The notes below the pieces were generated by a model that saw nothing but the letters and a program-made list of their open reading frames with translations, searched no databases and was not told the origin of the DNA. The translations under genes and the position numbers were made by a program. Shown here one piece after another: positions 9,438 through 17,150 of a stretch of DNA of 64,000 bases (position 1 is the stretch's first letter; each line of letters begins with the position of its first letter). Source of the stretch: Novimethylophilus kurashikiensis (lineage in GTDB: Bacteria > Pseudomonadota > Gammaproteobacteria > Burkholderiales > Methylophilaceae); contig NZ_BDOQ01000013.1 in NCBI RefSeq assembly GCF_003112435.1, positions 1 through 64,000 of the forward strand, written 5' to 3'.

Positions 9438-10781
9438 ATGAAGCCTGATCGTTATTCGCAAGAGGCCAGTGCCGGTTTAGTGCGGCATCTGGAGCGCCAT
9501 CAACGTCAAAAGCGGCGGGAGAGGGCGCTCTGGCATGTGTTGATCTGGATTGCACTGGGCGCGGCGATTTATCACATCGACTGGAGTTCGCTTTCGCTCC
9601 CGAAATATCACGAGCCATCATTGTTTTCTGGAAAAACCACCAATGCTTCCCCACCCACGCCTCAATGCGATGCTGAGTTTCCGGCTCACGGCCAGGTGCA
9701 TGGGCTGGAGCCTTCGACCTTGTGGCGTTCAGACGTGATGTATTCCAGTCTGGCGTTGGAGAATCAGCATCGTTTTCCGGTCGTGGTTGTTATCGAGGAT
9801 GCCGATCATCAGCATCGGTATGAAGCGGTTACAGTTTATGCGGGTCAAAAAACCGAGGTCAGCCTTCCATTGGGAGAATACGGATTGCTGCTCATGTTGG
9901 GCAATGCCTGGTGCAGCTTTGATACCGGCTTCACCGATGGCCGGCAAGCCCTGGTTAATCAGCCTATCGAGATTCTTGAAGGCAGAACCCATCGGCTACA
10001 AATTGTGGCTGTCGCCGCGGACGATTTCGCTATTCGGCTGGTATCGACGCAATTGGAACCACCACCGCCACCTGTGCAGCCAATGGAAGCAAATGCTGCG
10101 GCGATCAACTTTGGAAATAGCGGAAACCTGGAACTGCATCGCCAGGGTAACGGTGGCTTTTTTGTGGCGGGCGCTGTCAACCGGGTGCCCGTTGTATTCC
10201 AGATCGATACCGGTGCCAGCGTTACCTCGATCCCAAAGGAAGTGGCTTTGAGTGCCGGTATTTACGGCTGCGATGGGCGCTTGTTCGAGACTGCCAACGG
10301 AAAAGTGTTCGGCTGTTTGTCGCCGGCCAGGGAAATCACCTTCGGCAACCAGCGGCTCGAAGGTTTCCAGATTGCCGCTATGCCTAATCTCAAGGGGGCG
10401 TTGTTGGGCATGAACGTCTTGCGCAACTACAGGATCGAAAATGTCGGCGACGTCATGCGCATTTCTCCATTAGCGAGTGTTGCTTCTGTACCTCAAGCCC
10501 CGGCTCTGCCAGCTTATCAACCCGCGCCTCCGGTCTATTCTCCACCTGTATATACCCCGCAGCCCGTCGCTCAGGAGCGCCCTGCATCACCATCGCTTGA
10601 CGAAGAAGTTGAACGCAAGGCCAACCTTCAGAAGTTTTGCGATCAACCCTATCAGCAGCAAAAAGACGCGATCAACGCCAGGATGCGTCAGGCTTACAAC
10701 TCACAGGAAGGTGAAAATTTCAGGGAGGTCTTGCGACAGAACGAGAAGACCCACAGGGAATGCCTGCAAGCCATTAGGTGA
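9438..10781 (+). CDS. membrane-anchored retropepsin-like aspartic protease
   Basis: After a basic N-terminus the protein has one membrane segment (about residues 30-50, ALWHVLIWIALGAAIYHI). A long extracytoplasmic region follows with a retropepsin-like domain near residues 230-330, containing the catalytic motif FQIDTGASVTSIP and the later GALLGMNVLRNY segment typical of the bacterial clan-AA family. A proline-rich linker and a charged C-terminal helix follow. Such proteins are single-domain aspartic proteases that probably act as dimers in the periplasm; the substrate is unknown. I chose the ATG of MKPDRYSQE because the 35 upstream codons (Cys, Pro and Arg rich) look untranslated, although no strong ribosome-binding site decides it. 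The gene converges on the DUF202 gene with a 4-bp gap. Confidence 0.8.
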   Translation: MKPDRYSQEASAGLVRHLERHQRQKRRERALWHVLIWIALGAAIYHIDWSSLSLPKYHEPSLFSGKTTNASPPTPQCDAEFPAHGQVHGLEPSTLWRSDVMYSSLALENQHRFPVVVVIEDADHQHRYEAVTVYAGQKTEVSLPLGEYGLLLMLGNAWCSFDTGFTDGRQALVNQPIEILEGRTHRLQIVAVAADDFAIRLVSTQLEPPPPPVQPMEANAAAINFGNSGNLELHRQGNGGFFVAGAVNRVPVVFQIDTGASVTSIPKEVALSAGIYGCDGRLFETANGKVFGCLSPAREITFGNQRLEGFQIAAMPNLKGALLGMNVLRNYRIENVGDVMRISPLASVASVPQAPALPAYQPAPPVYSPPVYTPQPVAQERPASPSLDEEVERKANLQKFCDQPYQQQKDAINARMRQAYNSQEGENFREVLRQNEKTHRECLQAIR

Positions 10782-10785
10782 AATA

Positions 10786-11160
10786 TTAGACCGGGCCTTG
10801 CAGGTACAGATGTAGCGTCAGGACGATGCCCAGCAGGGCGATGACCGAGTTCATGAAAATGCCCAGGCCGACTCGGTAGCTTTTGGGGATTTCGTTCGGC
10901 TTGAAACTGGGTAGGAGGCGCTTATATTGCAGCACCGAGGCTGCGGCAGCCAGTGCGCCCAGCAGGATAAAGGCGAGGCCGACCCAGAACGAGAAGTTGC
11001 GTTCCAGTCCGGCGCCTTGGCCGAGCCTCAGCATATGAGTGAAAAGGTTGAAGCGTTCGATCATGAAGCCGAACGCCATCAAGGTCAGGCTGGTGCGATT
11101 CCAGGCGAGCAGTGTGCGTTCCGCAGCGAAGAAGACGCGTGGATCGTTGAGCTCAGACAT
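10786..11160 (-). CDS. DUF202 (YidH-type) membrane protein
   Basis: The 124-residue protein starts with DPRVFFAAERTLLAWNRTSL, the DUF202 signature, and has three hydrophobic segments (about residues 25-45, 58-80 and 98-120). Proteins of this family are small inner-membrane proteins of unknown function. It lies 4 bp downstream of a VOC-family gene on the same strand and probably shares its transcript. Confidence 0.85.
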   Translation of the reverse strand: MSELNDPRVFFAAERTLLAWNRTSLTLMAFGFMIERFNLFTHMLRLGQGAGLERNFSFWVGLAFILLGALAAAASVLQYKRLLPSFKPNEIPKSYRVGLGIFMNSVIALLGIVLTLHLYLQGPV

Positions 11161-11164
11161 GGCG

Positions 11165-11539
11165 TCAGGCCTGTTCTAGGAACTCCAGCGCATTTTCGTC
11201 CGGATCCCGGCAGAACAGGGCGCGGCGGCCGGATTTGCTTAGGGAGTAGTGAATCCCCGCAGCATCCAAACGCTGCATGAGCGCGTCGAGGTCGTCGATG
11301 GCCAGTGCGGTGTGACGATCGCGACCACCGTGCTCCGGACGCGTGACGCCGGCATCCGGGTTGGGCAGCAGCATGAGGTGGATCATTTGGTTGGGGCCGA
11401 CGTCGTACCAGATGCCGTCATAAGGCAGGTTGGGTCGCGTGGGGTTGACCGGCAGGCCGAGCACGTCGCCGTAGAAGGCACGGGATTTTTCCAGGTCGGC
11501 CGAGATGACGGTGGCATGCAAGAGACTGAGTATGCGCAT
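11165..11539 (-). CDS. VOC (glyoxalase/bleomycin resistance) family protein
   Basis: The 124-residue protein has one vicinal-oxygen-chelate module pair: LLHATVISADLEKSRAFYGD at the N-terminus and DRHTALAIDDLDALMQRL in the second half, ending with FCRDPDENALEFLE. These carry the His and Glu positions usually used for metal binding. The family includes glyoxalases, dioxygenases and resistance proteins. Nothing here fixes the substrate. It is followed directly by the DUF202 gene. Confidence 0.85.
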   Translation of the reverse strand: MRILSLLHATVISADLEKSRAFYGDVLGLPVNPTRPNLPYDGIWYDVGPNQMIHLMLLPNPDAGVTRPEHGGRDRHTALAIDDLDALMQRLDAAGIHYSLSKSGRRALFCRDPDENALEFLEQA

Positions 11540-11638
11540 AACTCCTCCGTAATGTTGGGATGTTCCCGCCGAGGCGGGCTGAATTGAAACCGGAGCCGTG
11601 AGACTACCTGAACCTGCTCCGGAGTTTATGACAACGAA

Positions 11639-11660
11639 GGCGCCGCAGGCGTGCGGCGCC
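11639..11660 (-). terminator. hairpin downstream of phosphoribulokinase gene
   Basis: A perfect 8-bp GC stem (GGCGCCGC / GCGGCGCC, 6-nt loop) begins five bases past the prk stop codon on the minus strand. The following sequence TTCGTTGT is only weakly T-rich, so termination strength is uncertain. Confidence 0.55.
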
Positions 11661-11664
11661 GGAC

Positions 11665-12555
11665 TTACAGTTTTTTCTTCTCGATCAGGTCGTGCATGAT
11701 GGGCGTCAGGATGACTTCCATCGCGTGGCTCATCTTGCCGCCGGGCACCACCAGCGTATTGGCGCGCGACATGAACGAGTTGGGGATCATCTTCAGCATG
11801 TAGGGGAAGTCCACACCCTTGGGATAGCGGAAACGTACCACCACGAAGCTCTCGTCCGGCGTGGGAATATCCCGCGCTACGAACGGGTTGGAAGTATCGA
11901 CCGTGGCTACGCGCTGGAAGTTGATGTGGGTGCGCGAAAACTGCGGCACGATGAATTTAATGTAGTCCGGCATGCGGCGCATGATGGTATCTACCGTCGC
12001 CTCGGCCGAATAGCCGCGTTCGATCTTGTCGCGGTGGATTTTCTGAATCCACTCCAGGTTGACCACAGGCACCACGCCGATGCCAAGATCGACGTATTTC
12101 GCCATGTCGTAGGTGCCGTCCGTGGCCAGGCCGTGCAGGCCTTCATAGAGAAGTAGGTCGGAATCTGCTTCGATGTCTTCCCACGGCGTAAAGGTGCCGG
12201 GCTTGAGGTCGGTACGGCTGAAATGCTGGTTTTGCTCGGCGGCTTCTGCATCGCTGTGGATGTAATAGCGGCGTTTGCAAGTGCCGGTTTCGCCGTACTT
12301 GCGGAAGGTTTCCTCGATTTTGTCGAAGTGGTTGGCTTCCGGGCCGAAATGGCTGAACGTGTTATTACCGGCCTTGGCAGCTTCGTCGGCCGCAACACGG
12401 AAGGCGGCTCGGTCCAGACTGTGCAGGCTGTCCCCCTCGATCAAGGCCGCCTTAAGGTTCTCGCGGCGGAAAATATTTTCAAAAGCGCGTTTAACAGTCG
12501 TCGTGCCGGCACCGGAAGAACCGGTGACTGCAATGACGGGATGCTTGCTGGACAT
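11665..12555 (-). CDS. cbbP: phosphoribulokinase
   Basis: The 296-residue protein matches the proteobacterial octameric phosphoribulokinase, which phosphorylates ribulose-5-phosphate to ribulose-1,5-bisphosphate for RuBisCO. The P-loop is GSSGAGTTT at residues 12-20, and segments such as EGDSLH, FSHFGPEANH and YEGLHGL are characteristic. The ATG of MSSKHP was chosen; a TTG six codons upstream is possible but has no better ribosome-binding site. No RuBisCO or other cbb gene is in the window, so the gene is separate from any cbb operon here. Its presence suggests Calvin-cycle capacity. Confidence 0.93.
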   Translation of the reverse strand: MSSKHPVIAVTGSSGAGTTTVKRAFENIFRRENLKAALIEGDSLHSLDRAAFRVAADEAAKAGNNTFSHFGPEANHFDKIEETFRKYGETGTCKRRYYIHSDAEAAEQNQHFSRTDLKPGTFTPWEDIEADSDLLLYEGLHGLATDGTYDMAKYVDLGIGVVPVVNLEWIQKIHRDKIERGYSAEATVDTIMRRMPDYIKFIVPQFSRTHINFQRVATVDTSNPFVARDIPTPDESFVVVRFRYPKGVDFPYMLKMIPNSFMSRANTLVVPGGKMSHAMEVILTPIMHDLIEKKKL

Positions 12556-12694
12556 AACGAGGCCTGTGAGCAATTAATGGTTTTATATGCCCATATTCTA
12601 ACAGAAGCCTATCGACATTCGTTTGATGCAGGTCAAGGAGCGGCAGAGGGCTCGAAACTCAGGCCGATGCGAGCCCAGGTTCACAGCCGCGGTT

Positions 12695-13750
12695 TCATAG
12701 TTGCGCCGATAGTTTTTGCGCGAGGGTGAGCCGTTCTCGGCTGTTTTCAAGACCGTCGATAAAGCGCTGCGGAATGCCTTCCAGCCCGACCTGCGCGCCC
12801 ACCAGGGCGCCTGTCAGCATGGCGCGCGCCATGTTCTGGCCGCCGCCGTTGATCGCATGCAAAACCGCAGATTCGAAATCGTCGGCGAAGCGCGAAGCGA
12901 GGAAATACACCGCCGGCAACTGGTGGTAAATGGCGCACGGCATGCCGTAGACGATGGAGACTTTCCAGGCAGGCTCGATGCGGATTTCCGGGTCGAGCGC
13001 GGCAAGCGCCATGAATTGCGGGGTGAGCAGGGCGTCGGGGGAGGAAAACCGGCCGATATTGGACGGATCGGGGTCGCCGGGCTGCGGCGGCGCAAAGCCC
13101 TTGCGCACGACGGAATGAAACGGCAGCTCGCCGTTTTGCACCATGCCCATGAGCTTTCCGGAAAGCGCCGGCGTGAGTTTTTCGCCGTCAACCAGTTGCG
13201 AGAGTACCAGGCCGTAAGCCGTGGTCATGGCCACGATGGCTTCGTCGGCTTGCGTGAGTAGGCAGTTAGACGAGACGAAACGTGCCACGCGATCCGGCTG
13301 CTTGGCATAACGCGCGGCCAGTACGATGATACGCTCGGCGGCCTCGGTGGTATCGGCATGTCCGCCAGTCTCGTGCCACGATTTCTGCTGCTCTACACGA
13401 CGTCGCCAAGCCTCGCGGATGGATTGACTGGTGTAACCGCCAGGGCCGTGGGCAGGTGTGCCGTCCAGTTGAGGGAACAGTTCCTCGTCCAGCATACGTG
13501 TGAAATCCGCCTCCACGTATTGCCCCTGATCGACGATGGAACGCAGCAACATCTCGAGGATGATACCGCTCTGCGAGGATTGCCCTGCCTGCATTCCGGC
13601 GTGGTAACGGCCGGGTTTGGGCGTGGTGTAGTCCGAAATCCACGGGCCGTGATCGCGACGCTGTTCGTCCAGGTTGTAATACCAGTGGCATCCCAGTCCT
13701 AAAGCATCGCCGATGAACGCGCCCATGATGGCGCCTGCAGCCCGGTCCAT
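12695..13750 (-). CDS. ADP-ribosylglycohydrolase family protein
   Basis: The 351-residue protein opens with DRAAGAIMGAFIGDALGLG, the typical start of the ADP-ribosylglycohydrolase (DraG-like) fold, which removes ADP-ribose from proteins or hydrolyses related ADP-ribosyl bonds using two metal ions. Acidic and Gly-rich metal-binding segments such as GHADTTEA and AINGGGQNMARAMLTGALVG can be seen. I chose the ATG preceded by a strong TTGAGGAGA ribosome-binding site rather than the one nine codons upstream. It is upstream of phosphoribulokinase on the same strand, 139 bp apart. There is no draT or nif gene nearby, so a role in nitrogenase control is not supported; the target is unknown. Confidence 0.85.
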   Translation of the reverse strand: MDRAAGAIMGAFIGDALGLGCHWYYNLDEQRRDHGPWISDYTTPKPGRYHAGMQAGQSSQSGIILEMLLRSIVDQGQYVEADFTRMLDEELFPQLDGTPAHGPGGYTSQSIREAWRRRVEQQKSWHETGGHADTTEAAERIIVLAARYAKQPDRVARFVSSNCLLTQADEAIVAMTTAYGLVLSQLVDGEKLTPALSGKLMGMVQNGELPFHSVVRKGFAPPQPGDPDPSNIGRFSSPDALLTPQFMALAALDPEIRIEPAWKVSIVYGMPCAIYHQLPAVYFLASRFADDFESAVLHAINGGGQNMARAMLTGALVGAQVGLEGIPQRFIDGLENSRERLTLAQKLSAQL

Positions 13751-14118
13751 AGGATTCTCCTCAAGTTGTACCTGCATATTCTGCCTGATCGCGGTCGCTT
13801 GGTGCGGGTCTTGTTGGGACCATGGCGTGCTAGCGCACTGAGCTTGGCTGAGACGGCATTAGCATGATGATTTAAAACTTCCGATCGAACGAGAAGCGCG
13901 ATGAGGCCGCCCTACGGACGCTTGCATTTATATCCCCGCATCCACTATCGCAACCGTTTCGCTGTCCACGCCAAATCGCTACACAGGCGAATGTGGGAGC
14001 CGGCTCCACTCGTTCCGGGGCGTATTCACTACCGTATTTCCAATCCGAACCGCCGTCTCAAGACGTACTCCGTTGGCCGCTTTTATTTGCTTTCGCACTG
14101 GCATAAGCACCGGGCATG
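13751..14118. other. non-coding spacer
   Basis: This stretch between the divergent upstream side of the ADP-ribosylglycohydrolase gene and the BON gene terminator holds no convincing gene. A 72-codon open frame on the plus strand (13901-14119) is Arg-, His- and Tyr-rich with no ribosome-binding site and is not credible. A short GC palindrome (GTGGGAGCCGGCTCCAC, 13993-14009) is the only other structure noticed. Confidence 0.6.
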
Positions 14119-14151
14119 AAAAAGGACGAGGGAATACTGCTCCTCGTCCTT
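14119..14151 (-). terminator. rho-independent terminator of the BON gene
   Basis: On the minus strand a 10-bp stem (AAGGACGAGG with CCTCGTCCTT) is followed by a run of T residues. It starts about 20 bp past the BON-protein stop codon. Confidence 0.85.
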
Positions 14152-14169
14152 CCTCCGACATTCAATCGG

Positions 14170-14496
14170 TCAATGCGCCATGTCGAGGGTAATGCGGTTG
14201 TCGACGGAAGTAACGCCTTCAACGGATTTTGCCAATTCAACGGCACGGTCGATCTCGGCCTGGCTCTTGGCCTTGCCGCTTAATTGCACAACGCCGGCGC
14301 TGTCGGTATCCACTTTGATGTGCATGGCGCTCACGCCTTTATCCTTGGCGAACTTGGCCTTGATCTTGGTCGTGATGACCGAGTCCTTCACAAACGTCTT
14401 GGCGGATTCGTGGTTGTCGGTATCGGCGGAATACCCTGCAACAGGGACTAGCAGGGCGCTAATCGTAAACAAGCATATTGCAAGAGTAGATTTCAT
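14170..14496 (-). CDS. periplasmic BON-domain protein
   Basis: The 108-residue protein has a Sec signal peptide (MKSTLAICLFTISALLVPVAGYSA) and a single BON domain (about residues 37-106). The repeating beta-alpha pattern is seen in VKDSVITTKIKAKFAKDKG and GVVQLSGKAKSQAEIDRAVE. BON proteins such as OsmY bind phospholipid or other envelope components and are often induced by osmotic stress. It is a single-gene transcript with its own terminator. The stress role is inferred from the family. Confidence 0.88.
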   Translation of the reverse strand: MKSTLAICLFTISALLVPVAGYSADTDNHESAKTFVKDSVITTKIKAKFAKDKGVSAMHIKVDTDSAGVVQLSGKAKSQAEIDRAVELAKSVEGVTSVDNRITLDMAH

Positions 14497-14599
14497 GATG
14501 AACTCCTTCGGTTATTGGCTTTTCAGCCGTAATGGGTCGAAAACGACACTCGGCTGACTTACGGAAGGGTAAGTACTCAAACTATGCAAAAAAGGGCGG

Positions 14600-14622
14600 A
14601 AAAAGTTCGTTCGGTAACGAAC
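14600..14622 (-). terminator. rho-independent terminator after the KTSC-like gene
   Basis: On the minus strand GTTCGTT-ACCG-AACGAAC forms a perfect 7-bp stem followed by TTTTT, ten bases past the upstream gene's stop codon. Confidence 0.8.
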
Positions 14623-14631
14623 GTTGAATAG

Positions 14632-14880
14632 CTATGAGGAAATTCGGGAGGAAACCCGCTCAGCATAACGGTTGCGAACATGCTGTGAGATGAAGGTGCT
14701 GAGTCCGCGGCCTGCGCGAGCAAGCTTTTTCATGGTCTCCACATGCGCTCGGCCCGTGCTGGCAATGTCGTATCGGTAAGCGTCGCCGTTGGCGAACCGG
14801 ACGATGATGTAATCGGCGCCGATTTCAAAAGCTGCGACGCCTGACTCGCCGTTCAGGTTGGAATAACGCTGCATGACCAT
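14632..14880 (-). CDS. small hypothetical protein, KTSC-like
   Basis: The 82-residue protein has the layout of KTSC-domain proteins: a beta strand pair with VAAFEIGADYIIVRFANG and YRYDI, then a helix and a conserved-looking end GLSTFISQHVRNRY. I recognise the similarity but cannot confirm the family. It lacks a signal peptide or membrane segment. It is flanked by its own terminator and an upstream spacer of about 50 bp to the thioesterase gene on the same strand. Function unknown. Confidence 0.6.
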   Translation of the reverse strand: MVMQRYSNLNGESGVAAFEIGADYIIVRFANGDAYRYDIASTGRAHVETMKKLARAGRGLSTFISQHVRNRYAERVSSRISS

Positions 14881-14933
14881 TCACCGTTCTCCGTGCCGTA
14901 CTTTCAATGAGAGTCGGGCGAAACGGCGGGAGT

Positions 14934-15350
14934 TCAGTCGGATGTCATACCGTTACAGCGTTTGGATGCACCGCTGAGCAGTCGGTTTTCCGAGACGATG
15001 GCGCGCTTGTGCGTGCCCCGGCCGATTTCGCCGCCCTCGTCGCGGGCCACGACATCGAACAAATACAGCTTGCCTTCCATGCCCGTGAATACGGCTTCTG
15101 CAGTCACAGTTGCACCGAACGGTGTTGCCGCGCTATGTGTCACATTCACTTCTACACCCACGGATAATTGGTCGTCGACCACCAAGGAATGCAGCACGCG
15201 CGAGGCGGCCAGTTCCATCAGCCCAATCATGCGCGCTGTCGCAAGGACGGGCGGAAAACAGTCTTCCGCTTGCTGTGCGAGGATGCTGGCGAGATCGGAC
15301 TCCTCCACCGTCATGGTCGCAGTGGCATTGGTTCCGGGCGTCAGGTTCAT
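14934..15350 (-). CDS. hotdog-fold thioesterase family protein
   Basis: The 138-residue protein resembles the fluoroacetyl-CoA-thioesterase-like group of hotdog-fold proteins. It contains PPVLATARMIGLMELAASR, the VGVEVNVTHSAATPFGATV segment with the conserved His-Ser-A-TP, and GRGTHKRAIV near the end. The family hydrolyses small acyl-CoA thioesters or serves housekeeping acyl-CoA turnover; the substrate here is unknown. It is 13 bp downstream of the LOG-family gene on the same strand, suggesting one transcript. Confidence 0.8.
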   Translation of the reverse strand: MNLTPGTNATATMTVEESDLASILAQQAEDCFPPVLATARMIGLMELAASRVLHSLVVDDQLSVGVEVNVTHSAATPFGATVTAEAVFTGMEGKLYLFDVVARDEGGEIGRGTHKRAIVSENRLLSGASKRCNGMTSD

Positions 15351-15363
15351 GGCATTCCTTGAT

Positions 15364-15954
15364 TCAGGTTTGGGCTTCGGTCACCCAGCGTCCCAAGGGT
15401 GGTGGGTCGAAGCGTTGGAAGCGCTCGATGAGTTGATCCGGCGCCTCTTCGATCATGAGGATTTCACGATGCTTGGGCTTGACGAATTGCTCGGCCACGG
15501 CGTGATCGAGGAACGTGCGCAACGGATCGTAATACCCGTCGATGTTGAGCAGGCCGCAAGGCTTATTGTGGATGCCGAGCTGCGCCCAGGTGCAAATCTC
15601 GAACATTTCTTCCAGCGTCCCCAGGCCGCCGGGCAGGGCGATAAACCCGTCCGACAGCTCGGCCATTTTCGTCTTTCGCTCGTGCATGGACTGGGTGACA
15701 TAGAGTTCTGTCAGATGGTCGTGCGCCACTTCCCATCGCACCAACGGCTCGGGAATGACGCCAATGGCGCGGCCGCCCAAGGCCAGCACTTCATCGGCAA
15801 CCACGCCCATGATGCCCACGCTTGCCCCGCCGTAAACCAGCCCGATCCCGCGCTGTACCAAGGCTTGTGCCAGTTGCCGGGCGGCCTGGGCGTAAATCTC
15901 GGTGCGACCCGCGCTGGAACCGCAGTAGACGCAGATGTTACGGATGGACGGCAT
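15364..15954 (-). CDS. LOG family (TIGR00730) nucleotide phosphoribohydrolase
   Basis: The 196-residue protein has the LOG-family motifs VYCGSSAG near the start, GGASVGIMGVVAD and the signature PGGLGTLEEMFE. LOG proteins cleave cytokinin riboside monophosphates or, in bacteria generally, purine nucleotides to base plus ribose phosphate. The Arg and Glu of the signature region (ERKTKM, LEEMFE) are the catalytic residues known for the family. It sits in a run yggL-LOG-thioesterase with gaps of about 10 bp, likely an operon. Physiological role in this organism is unknown. Confidence 0.9.
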   Translation of the reverse strand: MPSIRNICVYCGSSAGRTEIYAQAARQLAQALVQRGIGLVYGGASVGIMGVVADEVLALGGRAIGVIPEPLVRWEVAHDHLTELYVTQSMHERKTKMAELSDGFIALPGGLGTLEEMFEICTWAQLGIHNKPCGLLNIDGYYDPLRTFLDHAVAEQFVKPKHREILMIEEAPDQLIERFQRFDPPPLGRWVTEAQT

Positions 15955-15963
15955 GGGAGAAAT

Positions 15964-16284
15964 TTAAACGTACCACGCGTCCTGGAGTTCGGAGGCCCGC
16001 ACCGCCTCGACCTCCGGGCGTGCTTTCAACCACGCAGCCGCTGCGCTGCGGTCTTCTTCGGTGGCAGAACCGCGGCTGAACTTGCACACGTAACCGCCGG
16101 TTGCCCAGCCGGCAAATGCGAGATCGCGCGGTTCGATCACTTCTGCCAGGAAAGCGTCGACCAGGGCTTCCACGCCTTCCGGGGTCAAGCCTTGATTGAG
16201 CGCTACTTCCAACTCGAAACCGAGTTCCTGGAATTCATCGACACGTAGTTTTTTGCGCAATCTGCGCGAGCGTTGCTTTGCCAT
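15964..16284 (-). CDS. yggL: YggL family (DUF469) ribosome-associated protein
   Basis: The 106-residue protein begins MAKQRSRRLRKKLRVDEFQELGF, the hallmark basic N-terminus of YggL/DUF469, and continues with the conserved acidic body and SRGSATEEDR segment. YggL of enterobacteria binds the 50S ribosomal subunit. It appears to be the first gene of a leftward cluster with the LOG and thioesterase genes. Full length for the family. Confidence 0.9.
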   Translation of the reverse strand: MAKQRSRRLRKKLRVDEFQELGFELEVALNQGLTPEGVEALVDAFLAEVIEPRDLAFAGWATGGYVCKFSRGSATEEDRSAAAAWLKARPEVEAVRASELQDAWYV

Positions 16285-16412
16285 GTTCCTGCCTGGGGAA
16301 TTGTTTCAAGAAGGCGGCAGTATAGGCGTTAGACGGGGAAATGGGGAGTATTGGAGCGGCTTTCGCCTTAGCCAAAGACATCGGTGGTGAGTTGGCTGGA
16401 TACCACATGAAA

Positions 16413-16435
16413 ACGGCATGGGATTGCCATGCCGT
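16413..16435 (-). terminator. rho-independent terminator of the KGG gene
   Basis: A 9-bp stem ACGGCATGG / CCATGCCGT with a 5-nt loop is followed by TTTT on the minus strand. It begins about 29 bp past the stop codon of the KGG-repeat gene. Confidence 0.75.
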
Positions 16436-16463
16436 AGAAAGGCTGTTGCTTTATCCCATTGCG

Positions 16464-16883
16464 CTACCTGCCGCCATGGCGATGCTCGCCGCCTTTACGG
16501 CCGATGTCGGACATGTGCTTGCTGTTTTGCACCGGGGATTTGCCGCTGCTACTGCCGCCGTGGCTGTTCTGTCCACCCTTGCGGCCGGCTGCGCTGGCTT
16601 CCTGGGAGGTGAATTCGTGCGCTGTGCCTTTTTGATGGGCGGCCTGTCCACCCTTGCGGCCGGCAGCGGCGGCTTCTTCGGAGGTAAATTCATGCGCAGT
16701 ACCTTTGGCATGGGCAGCTTGTCCGCCCTTGCGGCCGGCGGCTGCGGCTTCTTCCGGCGTAAACTCATGCGCGGTGCCTTTGGCGTGTGCAGCCTGGCCG
16801 CCCTTGCTGGCGATTTCCCGTTGCTTCTGTTCGTCCATGGACGCAAACCCGCGATTGCTGGTACCTGATTTCTGTTGACTCAT
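16464..16883 (-). CDS. KGG-repeat stress-induced hydrophilic protein
   Basis: The 139-residue protein is extremely hydrophilic and built from KGG motifs at residues 27, 52, 77, 102 and 130. The first three 25-residue units follow the pattern KGGQAAHxKGTAHEFT with an Ala-rich tail. This is the KGG (GsiB/ConO-like) stress protein family, related in behaviour to plant LEA proteins and induced by general or desiccation stress. No catalytic function is expected; it is probably disordered in the cytoplasm. It has its own terminator and a strong purine-rich upstream site (AAGGAGAT). Confidence 0.9.
   Translation of the reverse strand: MSQQKSGTSNRGFASMDEQKQREIASKGGQAAHAKGTAHEFTPEEAAAAGRKGGQAAHAKGTAHEFTSEEAAAAGRKGGQAAHQKGTAHEFTSQEASAAGRKGGQNSHGGSSSGKSPVQNSKHMSDIGRKGGEHRHGGR
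16581..16805 (-). repeat. three 75-bp in-frame repeats of the KGG gene
   Basis: The three consecutive 25-codon units of the KGG protein are nearly identical at the protein level and clearly similar in DNA, giving a 75-bp tandem array. Expansion or contraction would keep the frame. Confidence 0.75.
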
Positions 16884-17150
16884 CTCAATCTCCTTAAATG
16901 TGTAGAGAAGTGCTGGTGGCCGGATTCAAGAAACGAGTGAGGCTTGGACCTTGGTTGTCACTACGGCCGAGACTGGCCCGTTTCTTGAAACTCAACCAAA
17001 GCGTTGTCTTTCGGTAAGAAGAAGTGACAAGGTAAGTCAGGCCGAGCCGCCATTCCGTGCGGTAGCAAACCCGTTGGCAAAAATTTGCTAAGGCCGAATG
17101 GCTGTTACGGCGAGGCTTCCCCGCGCTAAACAAGCATGTAAAATCGGGTT

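Noticed and set aside
12556-12573. TTG start for phosphoribulokinase
   Set aside because: It adds six non-conserved residues and has no better ribosome-binding site than the ATG.
13901-14119. Small plus-strand open frame as a gene
   Set aside because: No ribosome-binding site, biased Arg/His/Tyr composition and overlap with a terminator of the opposite strand.
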